Shown one piece after another: positions 18,954 through 27,736 of a stretch of 64,000 nucleotides of DNA. The notes beneath the pieces are model-generated. The model was given only the letters and a program-made list of their open reading frames with translations, was not told the origin of the DNA and did not search any database. Origin of the DNA: Deltaproteobacteria bacterium. Its GTDB lineage: Bacteria > SAR324 > JACQKK01. Positions within the stretch are counted from its first letter, which is position 1; each line of letters opens with the position of its first letter. The stretch lies in NCBI GenBank assembly GCA_029858505.1, contig JAOUEW010000003.1:1-64000 (forward strand), given 5' to 3'. A program made the position numbers and the translations under genes.

Positions 18954-19619
18954 CTATTTAATTTTTTCTACCCCGTGGCGCACGATTTCACCATCCACCA
19001 TGTAGATCACATCCTCGGCAATGTTGGTGGCATGGTCGGCAATGCGCTCCAGATGGCGCCCCACCGACAGCAGGTTAAACATGGATCCAATGTGATTCGG
19101 GTGCTGCTTGATCCCCGCTTCCACCTGGGCGTACACCTCTCGGTTCAACCGGTCCACTTCATCGTCGGAAGCCAATACCGAACGGGCCAGGGCGGCGTCA
19201 CGATTCACCAGGGCGCGGTGGGCGTCTTTCACCATGGCTTGGGTTTTTTGGGCCATGGCCACAAAATCAAAATCGATGGATACCGGAGAATCCTTGGCCA
19301 GGAACAGCACCCGCTCGGCGATGTTCACCGCCAGGTCGCCCATGCGTTCCAGGTCATTGTTCAGTTTCAGCACGGCAATCACAAACCGCAGGTCGTTGGC
19401 CACGGGCTGGTGCAAGGCCAATATTTTTAGGCACTCTTCCTCCAGTTCCACCTCGCAACGGTTGATGCGTTGATCGGAGACGATCACCTCTTCGGCCAGG
19501 GCCGAGTCTCTCCCCCGTAACGCCTGAACCGCCTTCGCCACGCTGCCCTCCACGTCGGCGCACAGGTTGAACGACATCTCTTTCAGGTGATCCAATTCCG
19601 TTTGCATGTGTCGGGTCAT
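18954..19619 (-). CDS. phoU: Phosphate-specific transport regulator PhoU, 221 aa
   Basis: It is the negative regulator linking the PstSCAB transporter to the PhoR/PhoB two-component system. It consists of two three-helix PhoU repeats with the metal-binding signatures NNDLERMGDLAVNIAE (about residues 90-105) and GRHLERIADHATNIAED (about 192-208). The start at 19619 (MTRHMQTELDHLKEM) fits the family; the longer frame from 19805 covers a pyrimidine-rich spacer and is rejected. It is the last gene of the pst cluster, 228 bases downstream of pstB. Confidence 0.96.
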   Translation of the reverse strand: MTRHMQTELDHLKEMSFNLCADVEGSVAKAVQALRGRDSALAEEVIVSDQRINRCEVELEEECLKILALHQPVANDLRFVIAVLKLNNDLERMGDLAVNIAERVLFLAKDSPVSIDFDFVAMAQKTQAMVKDAHRALVNRDAALARSVLASDDEVDRLNREVYAQVEAGIKQHPNHIGSMFNLLSVGRHLERIADHATNIAEDVIYMVDGEIVRHGVEKIK

Positions 19620-19847
19620 GGTCTTTCTCTTTCTCTTCCTATTTTTTAAGTAACATTTTTTGAAATGGCTTTTTGAATGGTCTGGTTTCAAGTTCTTTTT
19701 TCTGACCACCAGGTGTGCTTCAATGGCGACCAAACCAGTCCCTATTTTCTTTTCCCTGTGCTCCCGTTTTCCCTTTACTCCTAATTCCCTCGATTCCCCC
19801 CCCATTTCTGCCTGTCTCCACCCGGCCTGCCTTCTTTCCTTTCCGGC

Positions 19848-20621
19848 TTATCCAAACCGACCGGTGATGTAATCTTCGGTTTGCTTTTTTTCCGGCGTGG
19901 TAAAAATCACCTTGGTTACATTGTACTCGATCAGCTCGCCCAGGTACAAAAAGGCCGTGTAATCGGAAATGCGGGCGGCCTGCTGCATGTTGTGGGTCAC
20001 AATGACCACCGTGTAGCGTTCCTTCAATTCCAGAATCAAATCCTCAATCCGGGCGGTGGCAATGGGGTCCAGGGCCGAGCAGGGCTCGTCCATCAGGATG
20101 ATCTCTGGATTGACCGCGATGGCCCGAGCGATGCACAACCGCTGCATTTGCCCGCCAGACAACCCCAAGGCCGATTGATGCAAACGATCCTTCACTTCGT
20201 CCCACAGAGCCGCCCCTTTTAGGCTGCGCTCCACGGTTTCATCCAGCAGGGCCCGGTCCTTTACCCCAGCAATGCGAAGGCCGTAAATCACGTTTTCGTA
20301 AATGGTCTTGGGGAAGGGGTTCGACTGCTGGAACACCATGCCCACCCGCCGCCGCAGGCGGATGATATCCACCTCTGGCTGGTTGATTTCCTGGCCGTCC
20401 AGCAGAATCGAGCCAGTCAGCCGGGCGGTGTCGACCAAGTCGTTCATGCGGTTCAGGCAGCGCAACAGGGTAGATTTTCCGCACCCCGACGGCCCAATGA
20501 AAGCCGTAACCATGCGGCGGGGAACCTCTAAGGAAATGTCTTTCAACACTTCCGAATCACCATAGAAAAACTTCAGGTTCCGGATTTGCAGGATAGGGTC
20601 TTGAAAGGTCGGCATCGCCAT
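19848..20621 (-). CDS. pstB: Phosphate ABC transporter ATP-binding protein
   Basis: It hydrolyses ATP to power phosphate import through PstC/PstA. Walker [10 protein letters not shown] is near residues 43-51, then the Q-loop ([17 protein letters not shown]), the signature [14 protein letters not shown], Walker [14 protein letters not shown] and the H-loop [10 protein letters not shown]. The KTIYENV and CSALDP details are diagnostic of PstB. Its 257 aa length is typical. It follows pstA by 72 bases and precedes phoU. Confidence 0.97.
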   Translation of the reverse strand: MAMPTFQDPILQIRNLKFFYGDSEVLKDISLEVPRRMVTAFIGPSGCGKSTLLRCLNRMNDLVDTARLTGSILLDGQEINQPEVDIIRLRRRVGMVFQQSNPFPKTIYENVIYGLRIAGVKDRALLDETVERSLKGAALWDEVKDRLHQSALGLSGGQMQRLCIARAIAVNPEIILMDEPCSALDPIATARIEDLILELKERYTVVIVTHNMQQAARISDYTAFLYLGELIEYNVTKVIFTTPEKKQTEDYITGRFG

Positions 20622-20693
20622 GAACCGGTTTGGATGATCGGGTGAATAAATAAGAAAAAAGATACCTGGATATGAACGGAAATGAAAATGTCC

Positions 20694-22307
20694 TTAGAAC
20701 GTAGACGATCCGTATCGGCGGCGCATCCGGTTCCGCAGCACAATGGCGGTCAGGCTAAGCAGCAACACCATCCCCAACAGCAACAGGGTGGTTACAAACA
20801 CCATGGGTTTGGCGGCCTCTACGTTGGGAGACTGAAACCCCACGTCGAAAATGTGAAACCCCAGGTGCATGAATTTCCGGTCGAGATGCACAAACGGAAA
20901 GGTACCGTCGAGGGGGAGAGACGGCGCCATTTTCACCACCCCAGTAATCATCAGGGGGGCCACTTCTCCGGCGGCCCGGGCCATGGCCAACACAAAGCCG
21001 GTAATAATGCCGGGGGTGGCGGCTGGCAGCAACACCCGGGTCAGGGTTTGAAACCGGGTGGCCCCCAGGGAAATGGAGCCCTCCCGCACGCCTTTGGGAA
21101 TGGAGGCAAAGCCCTCCTCGGTGGAGACGATGACCACCGGAACGGTAAGCAAGGCCAGGGTTAGGCTGGCCCACAAAATGCCGCCGGTTCCAAAGGTGGG
21201 GGTGGGCAGCCGTTCGGGGAAGAACACTTGGTCCATCACCCCCCCCACCCCGTACACAAAAAACCCCAGCCCAAACACACCATACACAATGGAGGGCACC
21301 CCAGCCAAATTATACACCGCCACCCGCACCAAGCGCACCAACATGCCCTGGCGGGCATACTCCGACAAATACACGGCCGCCACCACCCCCAAGGGCAGAG
21401 ACACCAGACTCATGAGAAACACCATCATCACGGTGCCAAACATGGCGGGAAACAACCCCCCTTCGGTGTTGGATTCCCGCGGATTGGCACTAAGCAGTTC
21501 CCACCAGCGCGAGGCATACACCCCCACCCGGCCAAACCAGGAAAGATCGTTGGGGGTCACCACCCTCACCACCTGGGTTAGGGGCAGTAAAACTTCCCGC
21601 CCCATGGCATCGGCCAAAATGGCGTGGCGCTGCTCCAGGCGGGTCATGCCTTCGGCGAATTGATGGTTCAGTTGATCGAAGCGGGTGCGGGTCAGGGCTT
21701 CTTCCTGAGCGAGACGTATCAGTTCGGCTTGGTTCCGCTCTGCCCCCTGGTAGCGCAGCTTGGCCGCCCGGCGGGTCAACCGCTCGGTTTCCCTGGTAAG
21801 GACCATCATATCCTCCCGCAAGGGGTCCAGGGCGGCCAGGCCCTGGCGGGCTTTGGATATTTCCTCGTTCAGCCGCTCCACCGCCATGGGTTCTTGCGTG
21901 TGCTGGCGATTCCCGTTTTCCTCAAACCCGTGAAAAGTGCCAATAAAGTTGCCGTGGGTTTTTCGCTCTAACAACACCACCCGCTCTGGCCGGGTTTGAC
22001 GGGTCACCTGGGCCTGGGAAATCCAACGGAAATCCAGCCCGTACAAATCACGGTTGGCGGTTTTGACCTGAATCCGCTCCCCCCCATCCGGAGACATGTT
22101 CCGGTCGGTCACTTCCCCCATCACCCGCTCTCCCCCGGTCAATTCCAATTGTTCCACCGGGCTTGGCCAAAAGTGCCCCAGGCCATTGGCCATCACCACC
22201 ATCACCAGGGTGAGGGTACAGAGCAAAATCACCGTGAGGGCGCTGCCCGCCGCCCACACCATCATTTCTTGTCGGCCCGCGTGCCGGGGGGGGTTAGAAT
22301 CGGCCAT
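20694..22307 (-). CDS. pstA: Phosphate ABC transporter permease PstA, extended form (537 aa)
   Basis: The C-terminal permease half, from about residue 276 (FGTVMMVFLMSLVSLPLGVV) to the end, has six membrane segments and the cytoplasmic coupling motif EEGFASIPKGVREGSISLGA. Before it are one N-terminal membrane segment (15-40) and a 230-residue periplasmic domain with a helical coiled-coil middle (RLNEEISKARQGLAALD). This extended architecture is known from several gammaproteobacterial PstA proteins. The start overlaps the end of pstC by 14 bases, indicating translational coupling. Confidence 0.94.
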   Translation of the reverse strand: MADSNPPRHAGRQEMMVWAAGSALTVILLCTLTLVMVVMANGLGHFWPSPVEQLELTGGERVMGEVTDRNMSPDGGERIQVKTANRDLYGLDFRWISQAQVTRQTRPERVVLLERKTHGNFIGTFHGFEENGNRQHTQEPMAVERLNEEISKARQGLAALDPLREDMMVLTRETERLTRRAAKLRYQGAERNQAELIRLAQEEALTRTRFDQLNHQFAEGMTRLEQRHAILADAMGREVLLPLTQVVRVVTPNDLSWFGRVGVYASRWWELLSANPRESNTEGGLFPAMFGTVMMVFLMSLVSLPLGVVAAVYLSEYARQGMLVRLVRVAVYNLAGVPSIVYGVFGLGFFVYGVGGVMDQVFFPERLPTPTFGTGGILWASLTLALLTVPVVIVSTEEGFASIPKGVREGSISLGATRFQTLTRVLLPAATPGIITGFVLAMARAAGEVAPLMITGVVKMAPSLPLDGTFPFVHLDRKFMHLGFHIFDVGFQSPNVEAAKPMVFVTTLLLLGMVLLLSLTAIVLRNRMRRRYGSSTF

Positions 22308-24531
22308 ATTTTTTCCTCAGCCGGTGGCGCACCACCTCGGCCACTGAATTGATGATGAAGGTGGTGCTAAACAGCAGCACCGCCGACAAAAACAACACCC
22401 GATACAAGGTGCCATCCACCGGAGCTTCGGGGATTTCCACCGCGATGTTGGCCGACAGGGTACGCATTCCGTTAAACACGCTCACGTCCATGATGGGCGT
22501 GTTGCCAGTGGCCATCAGCACAATCATGGTTTCTCCCACCGCCCGGCCAAACCCCACCATCACCCCGGCAAAAATACCCGGGCTGGCCGAGGGTAAAATC
22601 ACCCGCCACACCGTTTGCCAGCGGCTGGCCCCCAGGGCCAACGACGCCGCCGTGTAGGAGCGGGGCACGCTGGAGATGGCATCTTCGGCCAGGGTGAAAA
22701 TGGTGGGAATGACCGTGAACCCCAAGGCAAAGGCGATAACCACCGAGTTGCGTTGGTCTGCGTTGGTGCCAAAGTTTTGAAACAGCCATTGGCGGAAGTT
22801 TCCCCCAAACACCCACTGGGTCAGCAGATGGTCCAACCCCACCGCCAGAGCCGCCGCCAACAGCACGGCTGGCACACACAGCAAAAATTCCATTCCCCTT
22901 AAGGTGGCCTCCAAAACGGTGCCCCGCCCAAATTTATCCCAGGAAATCATGGTCCCCACCAGCACCACCGGCAAGAACACCAGGAACCAAAAGGGAGCCG
23001 TGAGATGATGTTCTAGCAGGGGGGCCAGCCACAGGGCAGCCAGAAAGCCAATCACCACGCTGGGCATGGCGCTCATAATCTCCACCGTGGGCTTTACAAA
23101 GCGCTGCAGCCGCCGGTTCATTAACTGCCCAGCGTAGGCTGCCCCCAGCACGGCCAGGGGGGTGGCAAACAACAGGGCATAAAAGGTGCCCTTCAGGGTT
23201 CCAAAAATCAGGGGAATCAGCGAAAGCTTGGGTTCAAAGTCATCGCTGGCCGAGGAGGACTGCCACACATAGGCGGGAGCCGGGTAATTTTCGTACCACA
23301 CCTTGCCGAACAGGGTGGAGAAACTGACCTCGGGATGGGGGTTGTGAATGCGGAACAACCGCATCGCCCCCTGGTCGTCCAAAGCCAGCAACCCGTTCTC
23401 CCGGTCGGACAACCCCAACAGGGTCATCGGGCGAGAAGCATCCAGCGTCAACAGGTGCCGCTCGCTGGTGGGGTGGTGCAACCGCACCTGTCCGTCCTTG
23501 TCCAGCACCGCCAGGGTTTTCCCCGCCCTGGAGGGAGCAATGTGCCCCACGGGCGGGTCATCCACCGACAAGGTGTGGATTTTTTGCAGGTGTCGAGCGC
23601 CGGAAGCATCGGCCACCGAGAACCAAGTCGTCAGCCCCCCCGTGGAATCCGCCACCGCCAGGGAGATGTCTCCCAACACCAAGTTCAACGCGGTGATGGC
23701 CCCGCCGCCAGGGGGGGCATGCACCCATTCGGCCAACCGGGGGTTGTCGCTGTCAGACAGGTCGAAATACAACACCGAGCCATCGGCCAGCCCGGCGTAA
23801 CCCCCGTGGCCGTCGCCAGTCAGGGTCAACGCGGTTACCGGAGAGGGCAGCACCGGAGTGAGATAGGCCTTGAACAACGCCGTTTGGGTCATCCCCAAGA
23901 AATTGGTTTGCTGGGCTTTGCGCCAAAAATGCAGGCGGTTTCCCGCCGTGGCCGCCAGCCGAGTGGTTCCCTCCTCCACCGTTCGCGCAGACGCCAGCCG
24001 CAGGGGGTCACCCAGGGCAGGCACCACCGCCAGCCGCTCCAGGCTATGACCAATCACCCGCTGGCCCCCCTCGGCGTATTGGGGTTGAAACCCCACCCGT
24101 TCCACACTGATGGAGCCGTCTTGCCATAGCAACGTATGGATATGAACCAGACGGGTTTCCACCGCCACCACCGTTTTTGCCTGGGGGGTGGGGGGGGCCA
24201 ACCGCACCCGTTCATCGGAGACCGAGGGGGCCGCTGCCCCTGGCCCATTCAAGGGGAAAAATAGGATCTCCCCACCCCGGGTCACCAAGTATCCCCCCTC
24301 CAAATAGGGGCCCACCCCCACCGCCAGAACATCCTGGGGCACCACCCCAGAGGGAAGCCCCCGCTGGGTGATTTCTTCTCCACGGGCCGGAAAGAACAAC
24401 GGCAGGGCCACCTGAACGATCAGCACCAAAATACCCACCACCGCCAAAATAATCAGCAGCCCGCCACCGGTGATCCCCCAACGGGCCCAGCGGTCTACCC
24501 GTTTTGTCCGGTTCAGAATGCGTTGATCCAT
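22294..24531 (-). CDS. pstC: Phosphate ABC transporter permease PstC, extended form (745 aa)
   Basis: The permease domain occupies about residues 435-745, with FGTLKGTFYALLFATPLAVL and the coupling helix AEDAISSVPRSYTAASLALG. An N-terminal membrane segment (about 20-45) is followed by about 385 periplasmic residues that read like a beta-propeller. Repeated strands end in Asp-Gly turns (GDGHGGYAGLADGSVLYFD, AVLDKDGQVRLHHP, LLALDDQGAMRLFR). The large domain is a known PstC variant. No pstS lies upstream, so the phosphate-binding protein must be encoded elsewhere or be replaced. Possible Pho-box sequence before 24531 was looked for by eye and not found. Confidence 0.94.
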   Translation of the reverse strand: MDQRILNRTKRVDRWARWGITGGGLLIILAVVGILVLIVQVALPLFFPARGEEITQRGLPSGVVPQDVLAVGVGPYLEGGYLVTRGGEILFFPLNGPGAAAPSVSDERVRLAPPTPQAKTVVAVETRLVHIHTLLWQDGSISVERVGFQPQYAEGGQRVIGHSLERLAVVPALGDPLRLASARTVEEGTTRLAATAGNRLHFWRKAQQTNFLGMTQTALFKAYLTPVLPSPVTALTLTGDGHGGYAGLADGSVLYFDLSDSDNPRLAEWVHAPPGGGAITALNLVLGDISLAVADSTGGLTTWFSVADASGARHLQKIHTLSVDDPPVGHIAPSRAGKTLAVLDKDGQVRLHHPTSERHLLTLDASRPMTLLGLSDRENGLLALDDQGAMRLFRIHNPHPEVSFSTLFGKVWYENYPAPAYVWQSSSASDDFEPKLSLIPLIFGTLKGTFYALLFATPLAVLGAAYAGQLMNRRLQRFVKPTVEIMSAMPSVVIGFLAALWLAPLLEHHLTAPFWFLVFLPVVLVGTMISWDKFGRGTVLEATLRGMEFLLCVPAVLLAAALAVGLDHLLTQWVFGGNFRQWLFQNFGTNADQRNSVVIAFALGFTVIPTIFTLAEDAISSVPRSYTAASLALGASRWQTVWRVILPSASPGIFAGVMVGFGRAVGETMIVLMATGNTPIMDVSVFNGMRTLSANIAVEIPEAPVDGTLYRVLFLSAVLLFSTTFIINSVAEVVRHRLRKKYGRF

Positions 24532-24824
24532 GGAGTTTCAGCCGAAGAATTACGGAAAACAGGTCACCATCAGGAATCTCCCTGGCGGTCTCGTATTTTC
24601 CAACACCCCCTAATTGCCCCCCACTCTGACCTAGCCCAGGGGGTAAATGAACGGGTTGAATGAATAAGGAGCCATCGTTTTGTATCAGATGAAAGGATGG
24701 ATGGAAAGTGAGAATACCATGAGCCGAATCCCCAAGCCTATCAAATCCATTGATCCCCGCCCGTCAATTCCGGTATGATCGGGCAATCTTATTGTTCGTC
24801 CATCATTTTCCCGTGGAGGCCCTT

Positions 24825-25361
24825 TTGAACCTTGAACGCCTAGATCAGGAACATCGGTTGATTGAGCGGTTTCTCCAGCTATTAAAGGCTTGGGAGGAGC
24901 GCCATTACCGCAAGCTGCCCCTCCCCGACGGGTGGATGTCTCACGCGGTGGACTTCATTAAATTGTTTACCGATGGCATTCACCATGCCAAAGAGGAACA
25001 CGTGTTGTTCCCCTTTATGGAAAACCACGGCATTCCTCGGGAGGGCGGGCCCATCGGGGTGATGCTGGCGGAACATGGGGATGCCCGAACCCTGGCCACC
25101 GCCATGGAAAGCGCGTGGAAGGCTGGCGACCCCGCGGCGTTCTTTCTGGCGGGGAAAAAATACGGACAACTGCTGACCCAGCATATTTTCAAGGAAGATC
25201 ATATTTTGTACCCCATGGCCAAGGGAGCCATTTTCGATGATGGGGCAGTGGCGGTGGAGGAGGCCTTTTTGCAGGTCGAAAAACCCTTGGGGGGGGACCA
25301 AGCACGCAACCAATGGTTCAACTGGATTGACCTAGAAGAGCGGCAATTGAAAAATCAATAG
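24825..25361 (+). CDS. Hemerythrin-family di-iron protein, 178 aa
   Basis: It is a four-helix bundle binding a non-haem di-iron site that senses or carries oxygen or NO. Ligand motifs in order: LDQEHRLIERF, GIHHAKEEHVLFPFM (the HxxxE pair), LAEHGDARTLATAM and LLTQHIFKEDHILYPMA (HxxxxD). It is longer than single-domain bacteriohemerythrins (about 130 aa), more like the hemerythrin HHE cation-binding group. I choose the TTG at 24825 because a strong GGAGG sits 5 bases before it, and the product then begins directly with the first iron-ligand helix; an upstream TTG at 24750 is the alternative. It diverges from pstC. Confidence 0.88.
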   Translation: MNLERLDQEHRLIERFLQLLKAWEERHYRKLPLPDGWMSHAVDFIKLFTDGIHHAKEEHVLFPFMENHGIPREGGPIGVMLAEHGDARTLATAMESAWKAGDPAAFFLAGKKYGQLLTQHIFKEDHILYPMAKGAIFDDGAVAVEEAFLQVEKPLGGDQARNQWFNWIDLEERQLKNQ

Positions 25362-25409
25362 CGCAGGTTCGGAACGGGTTCTTTTCCCCCCAAACCATCG
25401 CCACAATAC

Positions 25410-26225
25410 CTACACCCTGGCCCATAGCACCGACATTTCCACCACTAATGAGGCCGCCACAACCAGAAACCCCGCGATGGACCAGATGGCCATGTAGCGG
25501 CCCTGCTGACGATTGAAAAACCGTTCCACCAAGTAGGCGGCGTAGATTCCCCAGGTCACCATGGGAAGAATCGTCCGCCATTGGGCCATCCGCCGGGGAA
25601 AGGTTTCCACCCCCCCCATGCCAATTCCCAGCATGATCCCCAGAGATAAGAAGAAGAACCCCATCACCACCGCCCGCTCGTTCAGGTGGTCCAGCGCTCC
25701 CAGGGAAGGCACCCGACTCACAATCATCCGCACCAGCTTGGCTTTAATTTGGTGTTCTTCGTACAAAAAGATGATTCCCAGCAGGCAGGCCAGGGCAAAC
25801 AACACGTGCCCGGCCAGAAAACTGACGATATGCACCACCAGCACGGCTTGATAGGTCAGGGCGGGGTCCAGGCCAAGCTCTTGGGCGTTCACCAAGCCCC
25901 GCTCGGTCAGCAAGCCGGTCACCAATAGCAGAGAAATGGAAAAGGGAGGGAAGATAAACCCGAACACCGTGTTGCGAAAGCGGCGTTGGGCCAGAAAATT
26001 GAGTGGAATGGCCGCCCAGGCCAAAACCCCCAGGGCCAGGGCCAAGTTGGCCCCGGCTTCTTGGGCCTGCAAAAACAAGAACAAGGTGTGGGCCCCCCAG
26101 CCCATGGCCATCACCCAGCCCCCCCAGCCAAACACCGAACCGCTCCCCCGCCAAAAGCGAATAAACTCGGCCAGCCACCCCGCCAGATACAGCCCCACCG
26201 GTATCCAGAACAGTGCGCCGATCAT
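25410..26225 (-). CDS. CcsA/HemX-like cytochrome c assembly-family membrane protein, 271 aa
   Basis: About eight membrane helices span the length. The family-typical core HIVSFLAGHVLFALACLLG (about 130-148) and YEEHQIKAK come mid-protein. WRTILPMVTWGIYAAYL lies in the last third, with His/Trp placements like those of cytochrome c assembly (PF01578) proteins. Size and order match YpjD/HemX-type relatives rather than the larger CcmC or CcmF. No haem-lyase partner or hemA is adjacent, so the substrate is not implied. Its upstream neighbour on the same strand is an outer-membrane protein gene 49 bases away, so an operon is possible. Confidence 0.75.
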   Translation of the reverse strand: MIGALFWIPVGLYLAGWLAEFIRFWRGSGSVFGWGGWVMAMGWGAHTLFLFLQAQEAGANLALALGVLAWAAIPLNFLAQRRFRNTVFGFIFPPFSISLLLVTGLLTERGLVNAQELGLDPALTYQAVLVVHIVSFLAGHVLFALACLLGIIFLYEEHQIKAKLVRMIVSRVPSLGALDHLNERAVVMGFFFLSLGIMLGIGMGGVETFPRRMAQWRTILPMVTWGIYAAYLVERFFNRQQGRYMAIWSIAGFLVVAASLVVEMSVLWARV

Positions 26226-26274
26226 CAGGTTCGCCGGAAAAAGAGGAGATGAATAGATTTTGCGTGAGAATAGA

Positions 26275-27162
26275 TTATTCGTCTTTTACGGAATGATGAA
26301 CGGACACGACAAACCACACAATGTCGGGCGGACCGTTGGGCGTGGTCACCGTGGGATACCCCAGGGCGGTCAGGGTCATGTTTGGCCGATGGACCGCGTT
26401 AACGCTCAGGGTCACGCTCTCGTCTACCTCCCACCCCAGGCTGGCGGAGTAATACCGGGGACCGGCCGCCACAAACTCACCTCCCACCTGCCACACCACG
26501 CCCTCACCCCCGCCGAATTGCAGCAGGTCATAGGTTTCCGAGCAGGTACCGGTCGGAGCGGGAACCGCAACCGTAGGGGTGCAAGCCGTGGTGTCTATAA
26601 AGTGGGTCAGAGAAGGAGAAAACCAAGTGGACCAGTCTAGGGCCGCCGACATATAGGTTTCGTGCATCACCGGGGTGTTGGGCAATGGATTGGTCGAGGT
26701 AAGCAACCCCGCTTCGAATTCCCCGTACTTGTTCTTAAACTGGAAACCCAGGGTGTAGTCAATTTGATCCATGGGGCTAAGAATATCGCGCTTCACCAAA
26801 GCAAAGGTGCCCCAGGTGCGAAAGAACATTCCACTTTTGTTGTGATGAAGAGTAAATGAAGGCTGAATGGCCGGAGAGGAGTTAATGGCTCCGTCTGGGT
26901 TGGGGGCAAAGGCAGCCGCGTGAAAATCCATTCCCCGCTGCACGTTGTTGCTGGCCAGGTCCACCCCATACTCAAAAAAATCGGGGGCATCACCATGCTG
27001 GTTGGCTTCCAACCCAGGATGATTGGCGATATTCTGATGGCTGGGTCCTGCCTCTTCCTGCCCCCAGGCCGTGGTACCAGCAACAAACAACAACATCCAG
27101 AATACCGCCAACGGGGCGCCCCAGCGTCCGACTCGTTTGGCGGAAAGATTGCCTTGACCCAT
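26275..27162 (-). CDS. Outer-membrane beta-barrel protein, 295 aa
   Basis: A signal peptide (residues 1 to about 34: basic n-region, APLAVFWMLLFVAGTTAWG) precedes alternating aromatic beta-strands to a C-terminal strand ending VVSVHHSVKDE. An early motif, YGVDLASNNVQRGMDF, resembles the opening strand of the TIGR02001-type proteobacterial barrel family. Two Cys (TTACTPTV, TGTCSETY) around residue 205-220 could form a loop disulfide. The start at 27162 has AGGAGG 6-7 bases upstream. It lies upstream of the CcsA-like gene. Whether it is a porin or a structural barrel cannot be told. Confidence 0.72.
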   Translation of the reverse strand: MGQGNLSAKRVGRWGAPLAVFWMLLFVAGTTAWGQEEAGPSHQNIANHPGLEANQHGDAPDFFEYGVDLASNNVQRGMDFHAAAFAPNPDGAINSSPAIQPSFTLHHNKSGMFFRTWGTFALVKRDILSPMDQIDYTLGFQFKNKYGEFEAGLLTSTNPLPNTPVMHETYMSAALDWSTWFSPSLTHFIDTTACTPTVAVPAPTGTCSETYDLLQFGGGEGVVWQVGGEFVAAGPRYYSASLGWEVDESVTLSVNAVHRPNMTLTALGYPTVTTPNGPPDIVWFVVSVHHSVKDE

Positions 27163-27357
27163 GGATTTCCTCCTTTCAGGTTTCAGATAAATAACTTGCT
27201 CATTATAACCGATGAAACCACGGTTTGGCCAGCCCTTGGATACCCACCCCCCATCCACCCAAGACGGCCCCGCTTCGTTTTATGCTCACCGATTCAGATG
27301 CGCTTGGTCGTGCTGTTCTTCGTTGATCTCCAACCCCCGGATATGTTAGTATTCAAA

Positions 27358-27380
27358 TATTATATAACTTTTATATAGTA
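27358..27380. promoter_or_regulatory. AT-rich palindrome before the RHH gene (possible operator/-10 region)
   Basis: TATTATATAA-CTT-TTATATAGTA is a 10+3+10 inverted repeat with one mismatch, ending 18 bases before the ATG of a ribbon-helix-helix protein. Autoregulation at such a site is typical of that fold. It is a candidate only. Confidence 0.45.
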
Positions 27381-27398
27381 TCTCATTTTCTCGGCCCC

Positions 27399-27626
27399 AT
27401 GACCCTACACAAAAAGAAAGTCCGTACCTTTTCGGCCAGCGACCTAGAGGCCGCCATGCTGGAGGCCCTGGCGGAATACCACGGTTTTTCCAAGAGCGCC
27501 ACCATCACCAATCTGGTGAAGAAGGAGTTCTGGCGGGTGTTCCCTTCCGGCACCGAGGCCATCCGCCCCGATGAACACGCCTGGGTACGGGAAGGCCCCC
27601 CCACTGAAGCCCCAGACACCCCATAA
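27399..27626 (+). CDS. Small ribbon-helix-helix-like DNA-binding protein, 75 aa
   Basis: Residues 6-40 have the RHH pattern: a short strand KKVRTFSASD, then two helices (LEAAMLEALAEYHG, KSATITNLVKKEFWRV). The C-terminal tail is Pro/Glu-rich. A DNA-binding dimer is inferred from the pattern and size. It begins 18 bases after an AT palindrome. No toxin gene follows; the next gene is nadA after 110 bases. It could be a CopG/Arc-type repressor or a relic antitoxin. Confidence 0.6.
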   Translation: MTLHKKKVRTFSASDLEAAMLEALAEYHGFSKSATITNLVKKEFWRVFPSGTEAIRPDEHAWVREGPPTEAPDTP

Positions 27627-27736
27627 CCCTCACATGGCACCCCCATGGGGTTCTTTCCACCTGAGTATTCAATCCATCCTAACCTTTTTTTATCACTACT
27701 CTCCTAACTACATTCCAAGGCAAGGAATCCCCCGTC

